DNA of 64,000 nt. Origin: Trinickia caryophylli. GTDB taxonomy: Bacteria > Pseudomonadota > Gammaproteobacteria > Burkholderiales > Burkholderiaceae. This document shows positions 56,192 through 64,000 of the stretch, piece after piece (position 1 is the first letter of the stretch; each line of letters opens with the position of its first letter). Below the pieces are notes generated by a model. The model was not told the origin of the DNA and did no database searches. It was given only the letters and a program-made list of their open reading frames with translations. The position numbers were made by a program, and so were the translations under genes. The stretch covers positions 3,038,001 through 3,102,000 of the forward strand of contig NZ_CP139970.1 in NCBI RefSeq assembly GCF_034424545.1, in the 5' to 3' direction.

Positions 56192-57583
56192 ATGATCCAG
56201 AACCATATCCTTTCGCACATGCTCGCGGGCCTCGTCCGCGATTTCGGCCAGCCCGTGATGATTTGGCAGGCGGGCCTGCTCGTCGGCACGCTGATCGTGG
56301 CCTGGTGGGTCGCGCGCGTAGTGTGGCGCAGGCTGGACGCGCGTCGCACCGAGCGCCGGGAAGCCGCTCGCTTCGGCACGGAAAGCCTGCGCAAGGCGCT
56401 CTTTCCGCTGCTCGGCAGTTTGCTCGTCTGGCTGGAGCAGGCGGCCCTCGCCGACTACATATCGACGTCGCTCCTCGAACTCGCGCTCGTGCCGCTCTTC
56501 GGCATCGCGTTGATCTACGTCGTGTTCTTCGTGGCCCGACGCGTGTTCGGCCGCAACGGGCACGCGCACGCCTGGCTCGCCCTTGCCGAAAAGGCGGTGG
56601 GCGTGGTCGTGTGGATCGCGATGCTGCTCACTGTGCTCGGCATTCACGACCAGGTGCTGCATTGGATGAGTTCGGTGCGCTTTCGCATCGGCAACGAGCG
56701 GATGACGCTGCTTTCGTTGTCCACCGGGATTCTCTGGGTCTGCGTCACGCTGATCGTGGCGCTCTGGCTCGGCTCGGCTTTCGAGGAGCGCGTCATGCGC
56801 GCGCGCTCGGTCGACGCCAACCTCCGGGTCGTGCTCGCCCGCATCGGCCGTGCGCTGCTCGTGGTGGCCGCGGTGCTGATCAGCTTTTCGCTCGTCGGCA
56901 TCGACATTACGGTGCTCGGCGTGTTCGGCGGTGCGCTTGGCGTCGGGCTCGGTTTCGGCCTGCAGAAGATCGCGAGCAACTACGTCTCAGGTTTCATCAT
57001 CCTGATCGACCGGTCGCTGCGCATCGGCGATTCGATCAACGTGGGCGGGCTGCAGGGCATCGTCACCCAGATCACGGCGCGCTACACCACCGTGCGCGGC
57101 CTCGACGGTATCGAAACGCTGATCCCGAACGAGCGTCTCATTACCGACGTGGTGCAGAACCAATCGTCGTTCCTCACGCGCGGGCATGCGAAGGCTGCCG
57201 TGCAAATCGCATACGACGCCGATGTGGACCGTGCGATGGCGCTGCTCGCCGAGGCCGCCAAAGGCGTGGAGCGCGTACTGACCGATCCGGCACCGACGCC
57301 GTACTTCGCCTCGTTCGGGGCGGACGGCATCAATCTCGAGCTCGGTTTCTGGATCGAGGATGCCGCAACGGGCACCGCTGCCGTGCGCTCAGCCGTCAAC
57401 CAGCGGATCTGGCGCCTTTTCGGCGAAAACGGGATCTCGATTCCCTACCCGACGCGCGACGTACGCATCGTCGGGCCGCTGCCCAGCGTGGTGGCAGCCG
57501 CCAACGATCATGCGGGTGCGCCGGTCCCGGGCCCGGTGGGCACAGCCGGAGCCGGCGCGAGCCCGGCACTCGACGCGTCCTGA
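56192..57583 (+). CDS. mechanosensitive ion channel, MscS family
   Basis: 463-residue membrane protein. About five or six hydrophobic segments fill the first 280 residues; the pore helix and beta domain follow with the MscS signature GALGVGLGFGLQKIASNYVS, GFIILIDRSLRIGDSI and TRYTTV-type ARYTTVRGLDGIETLIPN. The C-terminal alpha/beta domain and a Pro/Ala-rich tail end the protein. It probably opens under membrane tension. ATG 56192 follows GGAG at nine bases; a GTG at 56177 is an alternative. Confidence 0.93.
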   Translation: MIQNHILSHMLAGLVRDFGQPVMIWQAGLLVGTLIVAWWVARVVWRRLDARRTERREAARFGTESLRKALFPLLGSLLVWLEQAALADYISTSLLELALVPLFGIALIYVVFFVARRVFGRNGHAHAWLALAEKAVGVVVWIAMLLTVLGIHDQVLHWMSSVRFRIGNERMTLLSLSTGILWVCVTLIVALWLGSAFEERVMRARSVDANLRVVLARIGRALLVVAAVLISFSLVGIDITVLGVFGGALGVGLGFGLQKIASNYVSGFIILIDRSLRIGDSINVGGLQGIVTQITARYTTVRGLDGIETLIPNERLITDVVQNQSSFLTRGHAKAAVQIAYDADVDRAMALLAEAAKGVERVLTDPAPTPYFASFGADGINLELGFWIEDAATGTAAVRSAVNQRIWRLFGENGISIPYPTRDVRIVGPLPSVVAAANDHAGAPVPGPVGTAGAGASPALDAS

Positions 57584-57724
57584 GCGCGGCTTTCCGGCAC
57601 AGGGGTTGCGGCAAAACGACGCATGATGCGCATCGCGCCGCCGCAGTCCCGCCCAAAAGGCGGGGGAGGGATCTGCTGCAATGCGGAAATCCTCATTTGT
57701 TACAAACACTTGCGTCGATTGCAG

Positions 57725-57730
57725 TACAAT
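57725..57730 (+). promoter_or_regulatory. putative -10 box of the desaturase gene
   Basis: TACAAT in the 231-base gap after the MscS gene, about 85 bases before the start. An AT-rich TTGTTACAAAC lies upstream; the -35 assignment is uncertain. Confidence 0.45.
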
Positions 57731-57814
57731 CTCGTCCAGCCCGGACAGTTTGCTTTCGTTTTTCTGACGGCGCGCCGCCGGGCGTCCGTTTCCGCTTCTC
57801 AGGTAAAGGCCTTG

Positions 57815-59008
57815 TTGAACTCCCTGCTTGACTTCCTCGCGCACGGCTTGCTTCGCTTCTCGTGGTGGCAAATCGTGCTCTCCGCGTTGGCCATGACGCA
57901 CGTCACCATCATTGGCGTCACCGTCTATCTCCATCGCTGCCAGGCGCACCGCGCACTGGATCTTCATCCGATCGCAAGCCACTTTTTCCGGTTCTGGCTC
58001 TGGATGACCACGGGCATGCTCACGGGCCAATGGGCCGCCATCCACCGCAAGCACCACGCGAAGTGCGAGACCGAAGAGGACCCGCACAGCCCGCAAACCC
58101 GCGGCATCTGGAAGGTGCTGCTCGAGGGTGCGGAGCTCTATCGCGCCGAAGCGAAGAATGAGGAGACGCTGCGCCGCTACGGCCACGGCACACCGAACGA
58201 CTGGATCGAGCGTAACCTCTACACGCGTTTTCCGATCCTCGGCGTGAGCGTGATGATGGTCATCGACGTCGCGCTGTTCGGTATCGTGGGCCTCAGCGTC
58301 TGGGCCGTGCAAATGGTGTGGATTCCGTTCTGGGCGGCGGGCGTCGTCAACGGCCTCGCGCACTTCTGGGGGTATCGCAACTTCAACTCCTCCGACGCCA
58401 GCACGAACATCTTCCCGTGGGGCATCATCATCGGCGGCGAGGAACTGCATAACAACCATCACACGTACGCCACGTCGGCCAAGCTCTCGAACAAATGGTT
58501 CGAGTTCGACATCGGTTGGCTCTACATCCGGCTGATGTCGGCCTGCGGGCTCGCCAAGGTGAAGAAGATCGCGCCTACGCCGCGGCTCATCGCCCGCAAG
58601 CCGGTGCTCGATCAGGAGACGCTGCAGGCCGTGCTGACGAACCGCTATGAAGTGATGGCTCGGTATGCGAAGACGGCCAAGCGGGCTTATCGCCAGGAAC
58701 TGGCTCGCCTGAAGGAAATCGGCGCGCGCGAGAAATACGTGCTCATGCGTGGCGCGCGCAATTGGTTCCATAAGGAAGAGTTGAGCCTCGGCGAACCGCA
58801 CAAGCGCCAGTTGCCCGAAATCTTCGCCGACAGCCATACGCTTTCCACCTTCATCGAGTTGCGCAACGATCTCGCTGCCATCTGGGAGCGTTCGAATGCC
58901 TCGCGCGAGCAACTGCTCGTCCAACTCCAGGACTGGTGTCACCGTGCCGAGCAAAGTGGCATCAAGGCGCTTCAGGAGTTTGCGATGCGTCTGCGCCGGT
59001 ACGCCTGA
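57815..59008 (+). CDS. membrane fatty acid (acyl-CoA/acyl-lipid) desaturase
   Basis: 397-residue di-iron membrane desaturase of the delta-9 type. Three histidine boxes are present: HRCQAH, HRKHHAKC and HNNHHTY, with four hydrophobic segments around them and a soluble C-terminal domain of about 140 residues. It introduces a double bond into fatty acyl chains; the acyl carrier is not known. The start is TTG at 57815 (MNSLLDFLAHG in family members), with AAAGG just upstream; the longer frame to 57623 does not match family proteins. A terminator follows. Confidence 0.92.
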   Translation: MNSLLDFLAHGLLRFSWWQIVLSALAMTHVTIIGVTVYLHRCQAHRALDLHPIASHFFRFWLWMTTGMLTGQWAAIHRKHHAKCETEEDPHSPQTRGIWKVLLEGAELYRAEAKNEETLRRYGHGTPNDWIERNLYTRFPILGVSVMMVIDVALFGIVGLSVWAVQMVWIPFWAAGVVNGLAHFWGYRNFNSSDASTNIFPWGIIIGGEELHNNHHTYATSAKLSNKWFEFDIGWLYIRLMSACGLAKVKKIAPTPRLIARKPVLDQETLQAVLTNRYEVMARYAKTAKRAYRQELARLKEIGAREKYVLMRGARNWFHKEELSLGEPHKRQLPEIFADSHTLSTFIELRNDLAAIWERSNASREQLLVQLQDWCHRAEQSGIKALQEFAMRLRRYA

Positions 59009-59044
59009 GCGCGAAATCCATTAAAATTTTGAGACGTCATACTG

Positions 59045-59073
59045 CACCCCGCGCTGGCGGGGTGTTGTTTTTT
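59045..59073 (+). terminator. intrinsic terminator between desaturase and nadA
   Basis: CACCCCGC-GCTG-GCGGGGTG stem followed by TTGTTTTTT, ending 32 bases before the nadA start. Confidence 0.85.
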
Positions 59074-59104
59074 GCGGCATCCGAGCCACATGAAGGAGAG
59101 GATG

Positions 59105-60250
59105 ATGGTTTCGGCGATCAAGACCGTCGAGTTCGATAAGCCCGTTGTGTCGGGTAGCGTCGGTGCCGTATGCGGCGTCGGGCAGGCATGGGCGAAAGTA
59201 CCGCCGGAAGCGTCACCGGAGGAGCGCCAGGCGCTCAAGGCGCGAATCCGCGCGTTGCTCGCGCGCGAAAATGCCGTGCTCGTCGCGCACTATTATGTCG
59301 ACCCCGAATTGCAGGAATTGGCCGACGAGACGGGCGGCTGCGTGGCCGACTCGCTCGAGATGGCCCGCTTCGGCCGCGATCACGAGGCAGGCACGCTGGT
59401 CGTGGCCGGCGTGCGCTTCATGGGCGAGACCGCGAAAATCCTGAGCCCGGGCAAGCGCATTCTCATGCCCGACCTCGACGCCACCTGCTCGCTCGACCTC
59501 GGCTGCCCCGCCGACGAATTCTCGGCCTTTTGCGATGCGCATCCCGATCGCACCGTCGTGGTCTATGCGAATACGAGCGCGGCCGTGAAGGCGCGCGCGG
59601 ACTGGATGGTGACCTCGTCGATCGGCCTCGACATCGTTCGTGAGCTGCACGCTCGCGGCGAGAAGATTCTCTGGGCGCCCGACCGCCATCTCGGCGGCTA
59701 TATCCAGAAACAGACGGGCGCCGACATGCTGTTGTGGCAGGGCTCGTGTCTCGTGCATGACGAGTTCAAGGGCATCGAACTCGATTTGCTGCGTGCGCAA
59801 TATCCCGGCGCCAAGGTCCTCGTCCACCCCGAATCGCCGGCGAGCGTCGTGGCGCAAGCCGACGTGGTTGGCTCGACGACCCAACTGATCGACGCAGCGC
59901 AGCGCCTGCCGGCAACCCACTTCATCGTGGCCACCGATCTGGGCATTCTGTACAAGATGCGCCTCGCGGCCCCCGGCAAGACCTTCATCGAGGCGCCGAC
60001 GGCCGGCAACAGCGCAACCTGCAAGAGCTGCGCGCACTGCCCGTGGATGGCGATGAACGGGCTTGCGAATCTCGCGGATGTACTCGAGCGCGGGCATAAC
60101 GAGATTCACGTCGACCACGCGATCGGCGAGCGGGCGCGCCTTCCGATCGACCGAATGCTTGCATTCGCGGCCGAACGGAAAAAGCGCGTACAGGCAAGCG
60201 GCGATTTCGCGCGCGACACGACGCTTTTCGCCAACGTGGGGCCGGCATGA
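59105..60250 (+). CDS. nadA: quinolinate synthase
   Basis: Makes quinolinate from iminoaspartate and DHAP with a 4Fe-4S cluster. The 381-residue protein shows [33 protein letters not shown], cluster cysteines in [20 protein letters not shown] and [10 protein letters not shown], and TDLGILYKM. The second of two adjacent ATGs (59105) is chosen since AAGGAG lies six bases upstream. The terminator of the desaturase gene lies directly before it, so its promoter is either inside that gap or the gene relies on partial read-through. Overlaps nadC by four bases. Confidence 0.96.
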   Translation: MVSAIKTVEFDKPVVSGSVGAVCGVGQAWAKVPPEASPEERQALKARIRALLARENAVLVAHYYVDPELQELADETGGCVADSLEMARFGRDHEAGTLVVAGVRFMGETAKILSPGKRILMPDLDATCSLDLGCPADEFSAFCDAHPDRTVVVYANTSAAVKARADWMVTSSIGLDIVRELHARGEKILWAPDRHLGGYIQKQTGADMLLWQGSCLVHDEFKGIELDLLRAQYPGAKVLVHPESPASVVAQADVVGSTTQLIDAAQRLPATHFIVATDLGILYKMRLAAPGKTFIEAPTAGNSATCKSCAHCPWMAMNGLANLADVLERGHNEIHVDHAIGERARLPIDRMLAFAAERKKRVQASGDFARDTTLFANVGPA

Positions 60251-61170
60251 CGGAGACGGCAACGATGCAAAACGGTAGTCCGGCAGCCGTGCAAGGCGCT
60301 GCCGTTTCCCCTCTTTTTTCCGACATCCGTGCCGAGTACGGTGCCGCCTTCGACGCGGCGCTGGCGCGCAACGTAGCTGATGCGCTGGCCGAGGATATCG
60401 GCAGCGGCGACGTGACGGGCCGGCTCGTGCCGGGCGGGGCGGTACGCGAAGCGCGCGTCATCGTGCGTGAAGAGGCGGTCCTGTGCGGTGTGCCGTGGTT
60501 CGAGGCCGTTATGCGCCAGGTGGACCCGGCAATTGCCGTCGAATGGCAGTATCGCGAGGGCGATCGTATGAAGGCGGGCTCGACGGTCTGCATGCTGCGT
60601 GGCCCGGTGCGCGCACTGTTGACGGCGGAGCGCAATGCGCTGAACTTCCTGCAACTGCTTTCGGGTGTGGCGACGGCAACGCGCCGGTATGCCGACGCCA
60701 TCGCGGGCACGCGTGCGCGGGTGCTCGATACACGCAAGACGCTTCCGGGGCTTCGGCTCGCTCAGAAGTACGCGGTGCGCGTGGGCGGCGGCGCGAATCA
60801 GCGGCTGGCGCTGTACGACGGCATTCTTATCAAGGAGAACCACATTGCCGCGGCAGGCGGTGTGGGGGCGGCGCTCGATGCGGCCTTCGCGCTCGATGCG
60901 GGCGTGCCGGTGCAAATCGAAGTCGAAACGATCGAGCAACTCGAATCGGCGCTTGCGCATGGCGCGCAATCGGTGCTGCTCGATAACTTTACGTTCGATG
61001 CGATGCGCGATGCGGTGAAGCTCACAGCGGGACGGGCGTTGCTCGAGGTGTCCGGCGGCGTCAACTTCGAGACGGTGCGCACCATCGCCGAAACGGGCGT
61101 CGATCGCATATCGATCGGCGCGCTGACGAAGGACGTCCGCGCGACCGACTATTCCATGCGTATCGTCTGA
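60247..61170 (+). CDS. nadC: nicotinate-nucleotide pyrophosphorylase (carboxylating)
   Basis: Quinolinate phosphoribosyltransferase, the last step of de novo nicotinate mononucleotide synthesis. The 307-residue protein has [69 protein letters not shown] and VLLDNF plus EVSGGVN at the C-terminal half. It overlaps the nadA stop (ATGA). nadB lies convergent on the other side, so all three de novo genes are together but in two transcription units. Confidence 0.96.
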   Translation: MTETATMQNGSPAAVQGAAVSPLFSDIRAEYGAAFDAALARNVADALAEDIGSGDVTGRLVPGGAVREARVIVREEAVLCGVPWFEAVMRQVDPAIAVEWQYREGDRMKAGSTVCMLRGPVRALLTAERNALNFLQLLSGVATATRRYADAIAGTRARVLDTRKTLPGLRLAQKYAVRVGGGANQRLALYDGILIKENHIAAAGGVGAALDAAFALDAGVPVQIEVETIEQLESALAHGAQSVLLDNFTFDAMRDAVKLTAGRALLEVSGGVNFETVRTIAETGVDRISIGALTKDVRATDYSMRIV

Positions 61171-61195
61171 AAAAAGCGTTCGCGCCGTGAGCTAG

Positions 61196-61223
61196 AGCCG
61201 CTGCGACCGACAGCGGCTTTTTG
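61196..61223 (+). terminator. intrinsic terminator of nadC
   Basis: AGCCGCTG-CGACCGA-CAGCGGCT eight-base stem followed by a T-rich run, in the nadC/nadB convergent gap. Confidence 0.85.
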
Positions 61224-61288
61224 TTTTGTGCGCGAGCAGAAACGAGCTGGGCGAAGGAACGCGAACGATGGCGTACCGGGCGCCCGGC

Positions 61289-62887
61289 TCAGGCGAGGCG
61301 GTTGCGCACGCGCTCGGGCGAGAGCACGGTCGGCAGTGCCTTCGGCAGCGTGGCGGGCCAATCGCGCGAGAAGTGCAGCCCGCGGCTTTCGCGGCGCGCG
61401 CGTGCGCTTTCGACGATGAGCGATGCCACGTCGACGAGATTGCGCAACTCGAGCAGGTCTCGACTCACCTTGAAGTTCGCGTAGTACTCCTGAATTTCGT
61501 CGCGCAGGAGCGTGATCCGATGCCGGGCACGCGCGAGCCGCTTGTCGGTGCGCACGATGCCGACATAGTTCCACATCAGTCGCCGCAATTCATCCCAGTT
61601 GTGCGCCACGACGACTTCCTCGTCTGCGTCCGACACGCGGCTTTCGTCCCAATCGGGTAACGGTGCGTGCGCGCCGGCCTCGAACCCCTCGCTTTCTATG
61701 GCGGATGCCGCCGCGCGGCCGATCACGAGGCATTCGAGCAGCGAATTGCTTGCGAGGCGGTTTGCGCCGTGTAGCCCGGTGCAGGCCGTTTCGCCCACGG
61801 CATAGAGGCCGGCCAGATCCGTGCGTCCCGCAAGATCTGTCACCACACCGCCGCACGTGTAGTGCGCCGCCGGCACCACGGGGATCGGATCTTTCGTGAT
61901 GTCGATGCCGAATTCGAGGCACCGTGCGAGGATCGTCGGAAAATGTTCTTGCAGGAACGCCGCCGGCTGATGGCTGATGTCGAGATACACGCAGTCGATA
62001 CCGCGCTTTTTGATCTCGAAGTCGATTGCACGGGCGACGATGTCGCGTGGCGCGAGTTCGGCCCGTTCATCGTGCGCGGGCATGAAGCGCGTGCCGTCGG
62101 GCAGCACCAATCGCCCGCCTTCGCCTCGTACGGCCTCTGTAATCAGGAACGACTTGGCGTAGGGATGGAAGAGGCAGGTCGGGTGGAACTGGATGAACTC
62201 CATGTTCGATACCCGGCAACCCGCGCGCCACGCCATGGCGATGCCGTCGCCGGTGGCGGTATCGGGATTGGTCGTGTACAGGTAGACCTTTCCCGCTCCG
62301 CCCGTGGCTAACACCGTATGTGCCGCCTGCAGCGTGACGGTGCGGCCGCTCGCGACATCGAGCGCGTAGAGGCCATGGCAGCGGCGGCCAGGCAGGCCGA
62401 GCCGGTCGGAGGTGATCAGATCGATTGCGTAGTGGTCTTCCAGCAGCGTGATATTCGGATGCTGGCGCACGCGTTCCGAGAGCGTGGCGACCACGGCGTG
62501 TCCCGTTGCGTCGGCGGCATGAATGATCCGGCGATGGCTATGGCCGCCTTCGCGCGTCAGATGAAAGCCCAGTTCGGCCGCGGCATCTCGCGTGAAAGGC
62601 ACGTTTTGCGCAATCAGCCATTCGATAGCCGTGCGGCCGCCCTCGACGATGAAGCGCGTTGCCGCTTCGTCGCACAGGCCGCCCCCGGCGACTAGCGTGT
62701 CGCGCACGTGGTCCTCGACGCTGTCAGCCGAATCGAGCACCGCGGCAATGCCGCCTTGAGCCCAGTCGCTGGCGCCTTCGGTCATCGACCGTTTGGCGAC
62801 AACCGCCACGCGCCTCGTCTCGGCAAGATTCAGTGCCACGGTCAACCCAGCGAGCCCGCTGCCCACGATTACGACGTCGAAATTCAT
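61289..62887 (-). CDS. nadB: L-aspartate oxidase
   Basis: FAD enzyme that oxidises L-aspartate to iminoaspartate, the substrate of NadA. The 532-residue protein has the FAD loop [69 protein letters not shown] and [20 protein letters not shown], all standard for NadB. The ATG at 62887 follows AGGAACGGGACAG. A longer frame to 63028 is not supported. Convergent to nadC. Confidence 0.96.
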   Translation of the reverse strand: MNFDVVIVGSGLAGLTVALNLAETRRVAVVAKRSMTEGASDWAQGGIAAVLDSADSVEDHVRDTLVAGGGLCDEAATRFIVEGGRTAIEWLIAQNVPFTRDAAAELGFHLTREGGHSHRRIIHAADATGHAVVATLSERVRQHPNITLLEDHYAIDLITSDRLGLPGRRCHGLYALDVASGRTVTLQAAHTVLATGGAGKVYLYTTNPDTATGDGIAMAWRAGCRVSNMEFIQFHPTCLFHPYAKSFLITEAVRGEGGRLVLPDGTRFMPAHDERAELAPRDIVARAIDFEIKKRGIDCVYLDISHQPAAFLQEHFPTILARCLEFGIDITKDPIPVVPAAHYTCGGVVTDLAGRTDLAGLYAVGETACTGLHGANRLASNSLLECLVIGRAAASAIESEGFEAGAHAPLPDWDESRVSDADEEVVVAHNWDELRRLMWNYVGIVRTDKRLARARHRITLLRDEIQEYYANFKVSRDLLELRNLVDVASLIVESARARRESRGLHFSRDWPATLPKALPTVLSPERVRNRLA

Positions 62888-63097
62888 CTGTCCCGTTCCT
62901 TTGTATGACGCTGCGGACCGCCGTGTTGCGCGCCGCCTTCGGTGCGCACGCCCGACACAAGATGAAACGAGGTGTCGCGCCGAATCGGCAAGGATACCGC
63001 GCCTCGGGCGAGGGTGGGAGAAGCGCATGGCGGCGAATTGCTGCGGCGGCTACCGCAACCCCCCGGTATGCGCGGCAAAGCGGGCAAAAAAGGCAAC

Positions 63098-63126
63098 AAA
63101 AAGCCCCGCGCGGAGGCGGGGCTTTT
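63098..63126 (-). terminator. intrinsic terminator of rpmBG
   Basis: Minus strand AAAAGCCCCGC-CTCCGC-GCGGGGCTTTT followed by TG, about 35 bases after the rpmG stop. Confidence 0.9.
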
Positions 63127-63163
63127 GGCTGTCTTCAGTTCCGTCAGGCTCGAGGAACGCAGA

Positions 63164-63331
63164 TCACTTGATCTTCGTTTCCTTGTACGCCACATGCTTG
63201 CGGGCGACGGGATCGAACTTCATGATCTCCATCTTTTCCGGCATGTTGCGCTTGTTCTTCGTGGTCGTATAGAAGTGACCCGTACCTGCGGTCGATTCGA
63301 GCTTGATCTTGTCGCGTGCGCCTTTGGCCAT
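63164..63331 (-). CDS. rpmG: 50S ribosomal protein L33
   Basis: 55-residue ribosomal protein: [40 protein letters not shown] and [15 protein letters not shown]. This is the form without the CxxC zinc cysteines. It begins 17 bases after rpmB in the classic rpmB-rpmG order. The gene is too short to stand out as an open frame but the sequence match to L33 is unmistakable. Confidence 0.97.
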
Positions 63332-63348
63332 GATTTGCTCCTTAGTCC

Positions 63349-63582
63349 TTAGACTTCACCGCGTGCGCGCAGATCGGCGAGCACGGAGTCGATGCCGTTC
63401 TTGTCGATCAGGCGCAGGCCCGCGTTCGAAACGCGCAGGCGCACCCAACGGTTTTCGCTCTCCACCCAGAAGCGGCGGTATTGCAGGTTCGGCAAAAAGC
63501 GCCGCTTGGTCTTGTTGTTCGCGTGGGAAACGTTGTTGCCGCTCATCGGCGCTTTCCCAGTTACTTGGCATACGCGTGCCAT
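63349..63582 (-). CDS. rpmB: 50S ribosomal protein L28
   Basis: 77-residue ribosomal protein: [40 protein letters not shown] and [19 protein letters not shown]. Length and ends match proteobacterial L28. GGAG lies nine bases before the ATG. Together with rpmG it forms a two-gene operon with an extended -10 promoter about 270 bases upstream, so the leader is long. radC lies upstream on the same strand, as in many proteobacteria. Confidence 0.97.
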
Positions 63583-63878
63583 ATGAGAGCACTCCTAAAA
63601 CGCTTTAAATTCGGGGTTCACGCCTGGGTTCGGGCCCGCTTTCGCGCGCGGGCAGGAGCCAACGGCACCTTGCCTTCGCCTTTGCTGCGGCCATGGACCC
63701 GTGAAACCGCCCAGTCATGACGCCGAACCCCGAAGCGGGTCAACCCCGCAGCACCGCCGGCCAGAAAACGCCAACGATCAAAAAAGGATCCGCGCGTTGC
63801 CACGACCGTGCCCAGGCTCTGGAACGGGTTGGAAACAGGCAGACGGCGATTCTAGCAGAAAAAGCGCAGGAAAATCAA
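63583..63878 (-). promoter_or_regulatory. rpmBG promoter and long leader
   Basis: Minus strand TTGATT (63873-63878), 18-base spacer, TAGAAT (63849-63854) preceded by TGC (extended -10). The leader is about 260 bases and can fold into GC-rich hairpins such as GCCCGC/GCGGGC near 63630-63655. No gene is seen in the gap to radC. Confidence 0.7.
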
Positions 63879-63924
63879 ACCCTATCTGCGTTGCGCCGCA
63901 GGACGCGGTTTTCTCCTTTCATTC

Positions 63925-64000
63925 TTAGAGCCACCCCGCCTGAGCGAACGAGAACACCGTGTTCGAGCCGACGACGAGGTGGTCGATGAGCTTTACGTCG
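63925..64000 (-). CDS. radC: DNA repair protein RadC, C-terminal end (partial)
   Basis: The last 24 codons of an open frame that continues beyond the window, reading DVKLIDHLVVGSNTVFSFAQ then AGWL and a stop at 63925-63927. This is the JAB/MPN metalloprotease-like C-terminus of RadC (DHLVVG and the FSFAQAG ending). RadC next to rpmBG is a common order. The rest of the gene is not visible. Confidence 0.85.
   Translation of the reverse strand, partial: DVKLIDHLVVGSNTVFSFAQAGWL

Overview
The window is a gene-dense, high-GC bacterial chromosome segment. Its gene order and protein sequences point to a beta-proteobacterium of the family Burkholderiaceae (Burkholderia, Paraburkholderia, Trinickia or a close relative). 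Supporting points are the DUF3579 and DUF2917 genes, the purN / RsmB-like / MscS / desaturase / nadA-nadC run, the dut-coaBC-lspA-ileS-ribF run, icd / cspA / clpS-clpA, and typical Burkholderia protein sequences. Most of the window is ordinary core genome. No tRNA, rRNA, CRISPR array, insertion sequence or prophage was found.

Layout. 1-6.3 kb: cell-wall amidase amiC and tsaE (minus), then queG, ogt, xerD, ybaK and plsY (plus). 6.3-19.7 kb: yajQ, murB, argF, DUF3579, rpsT, murJ, a SirB1-like protein, an SDR dehydrogenase, adk, kdsB, a Trm112-like protein, lpxK, xseA and sodB. 19.8-30.3 kb is a more accessory stretch of regulators and small operons: an XRE/DUF2975 pair, MarR with a two-gene ChrA transporter, an orphan ClpP, an ECF-type sigma factor with a C-terminal extension, a degenerate EAL protein, a MocR-type regulator with DUF2917, a decayed CaiB-type CoA-transferase, a GntR/UTRA regulator and an aldo/keto reductase. 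30.4-36.2 kb is a four-gene peptide/nickel-type ABC transporter operon whose two ATPases are fused. 36.5-45.9 kb: a second EF-G, a DUF192 protein, an Asr-like small secreted protein, rluE, icd, cspA, clpS and clpA.

At 45.99-47.63 kb a two-gene module of visibly lower GC sits between clpA and dut. It encodes an ABC/AAA-type ATPase and a small protein with a PD-(D/E)XK-like nuclease motif. The genes overlap by one base and have their own strong sigma70 promoter. The architecture is that of an ATPase-plus-nuclease defence system and it is the best candidate here for something undescribed. 47.7-64 kb returns to core genes: dut, coaBC, lspA, ileS, ribF (minus); purN, RsmB/NOP methyltransferase, MscS, desaturase, nadA, nadC (plus); nadB, rpmG, rpmB and the 3' end of radC (minus).

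A theme running through the window is very short or absent 5' leaders. queG, ybaK, clpS and purN each have a TANAAT -10 box exactly six bases before the ATG, and murJ has TATAAT nine bases before it. By contrast rpsT, cspA and rpmB have long leaders (about 140-260 nt). Coordinates of starts were chosen by ribosome-binding sites, overlaps and family knowledge; all product calls are from reading the sequence, without database searches.
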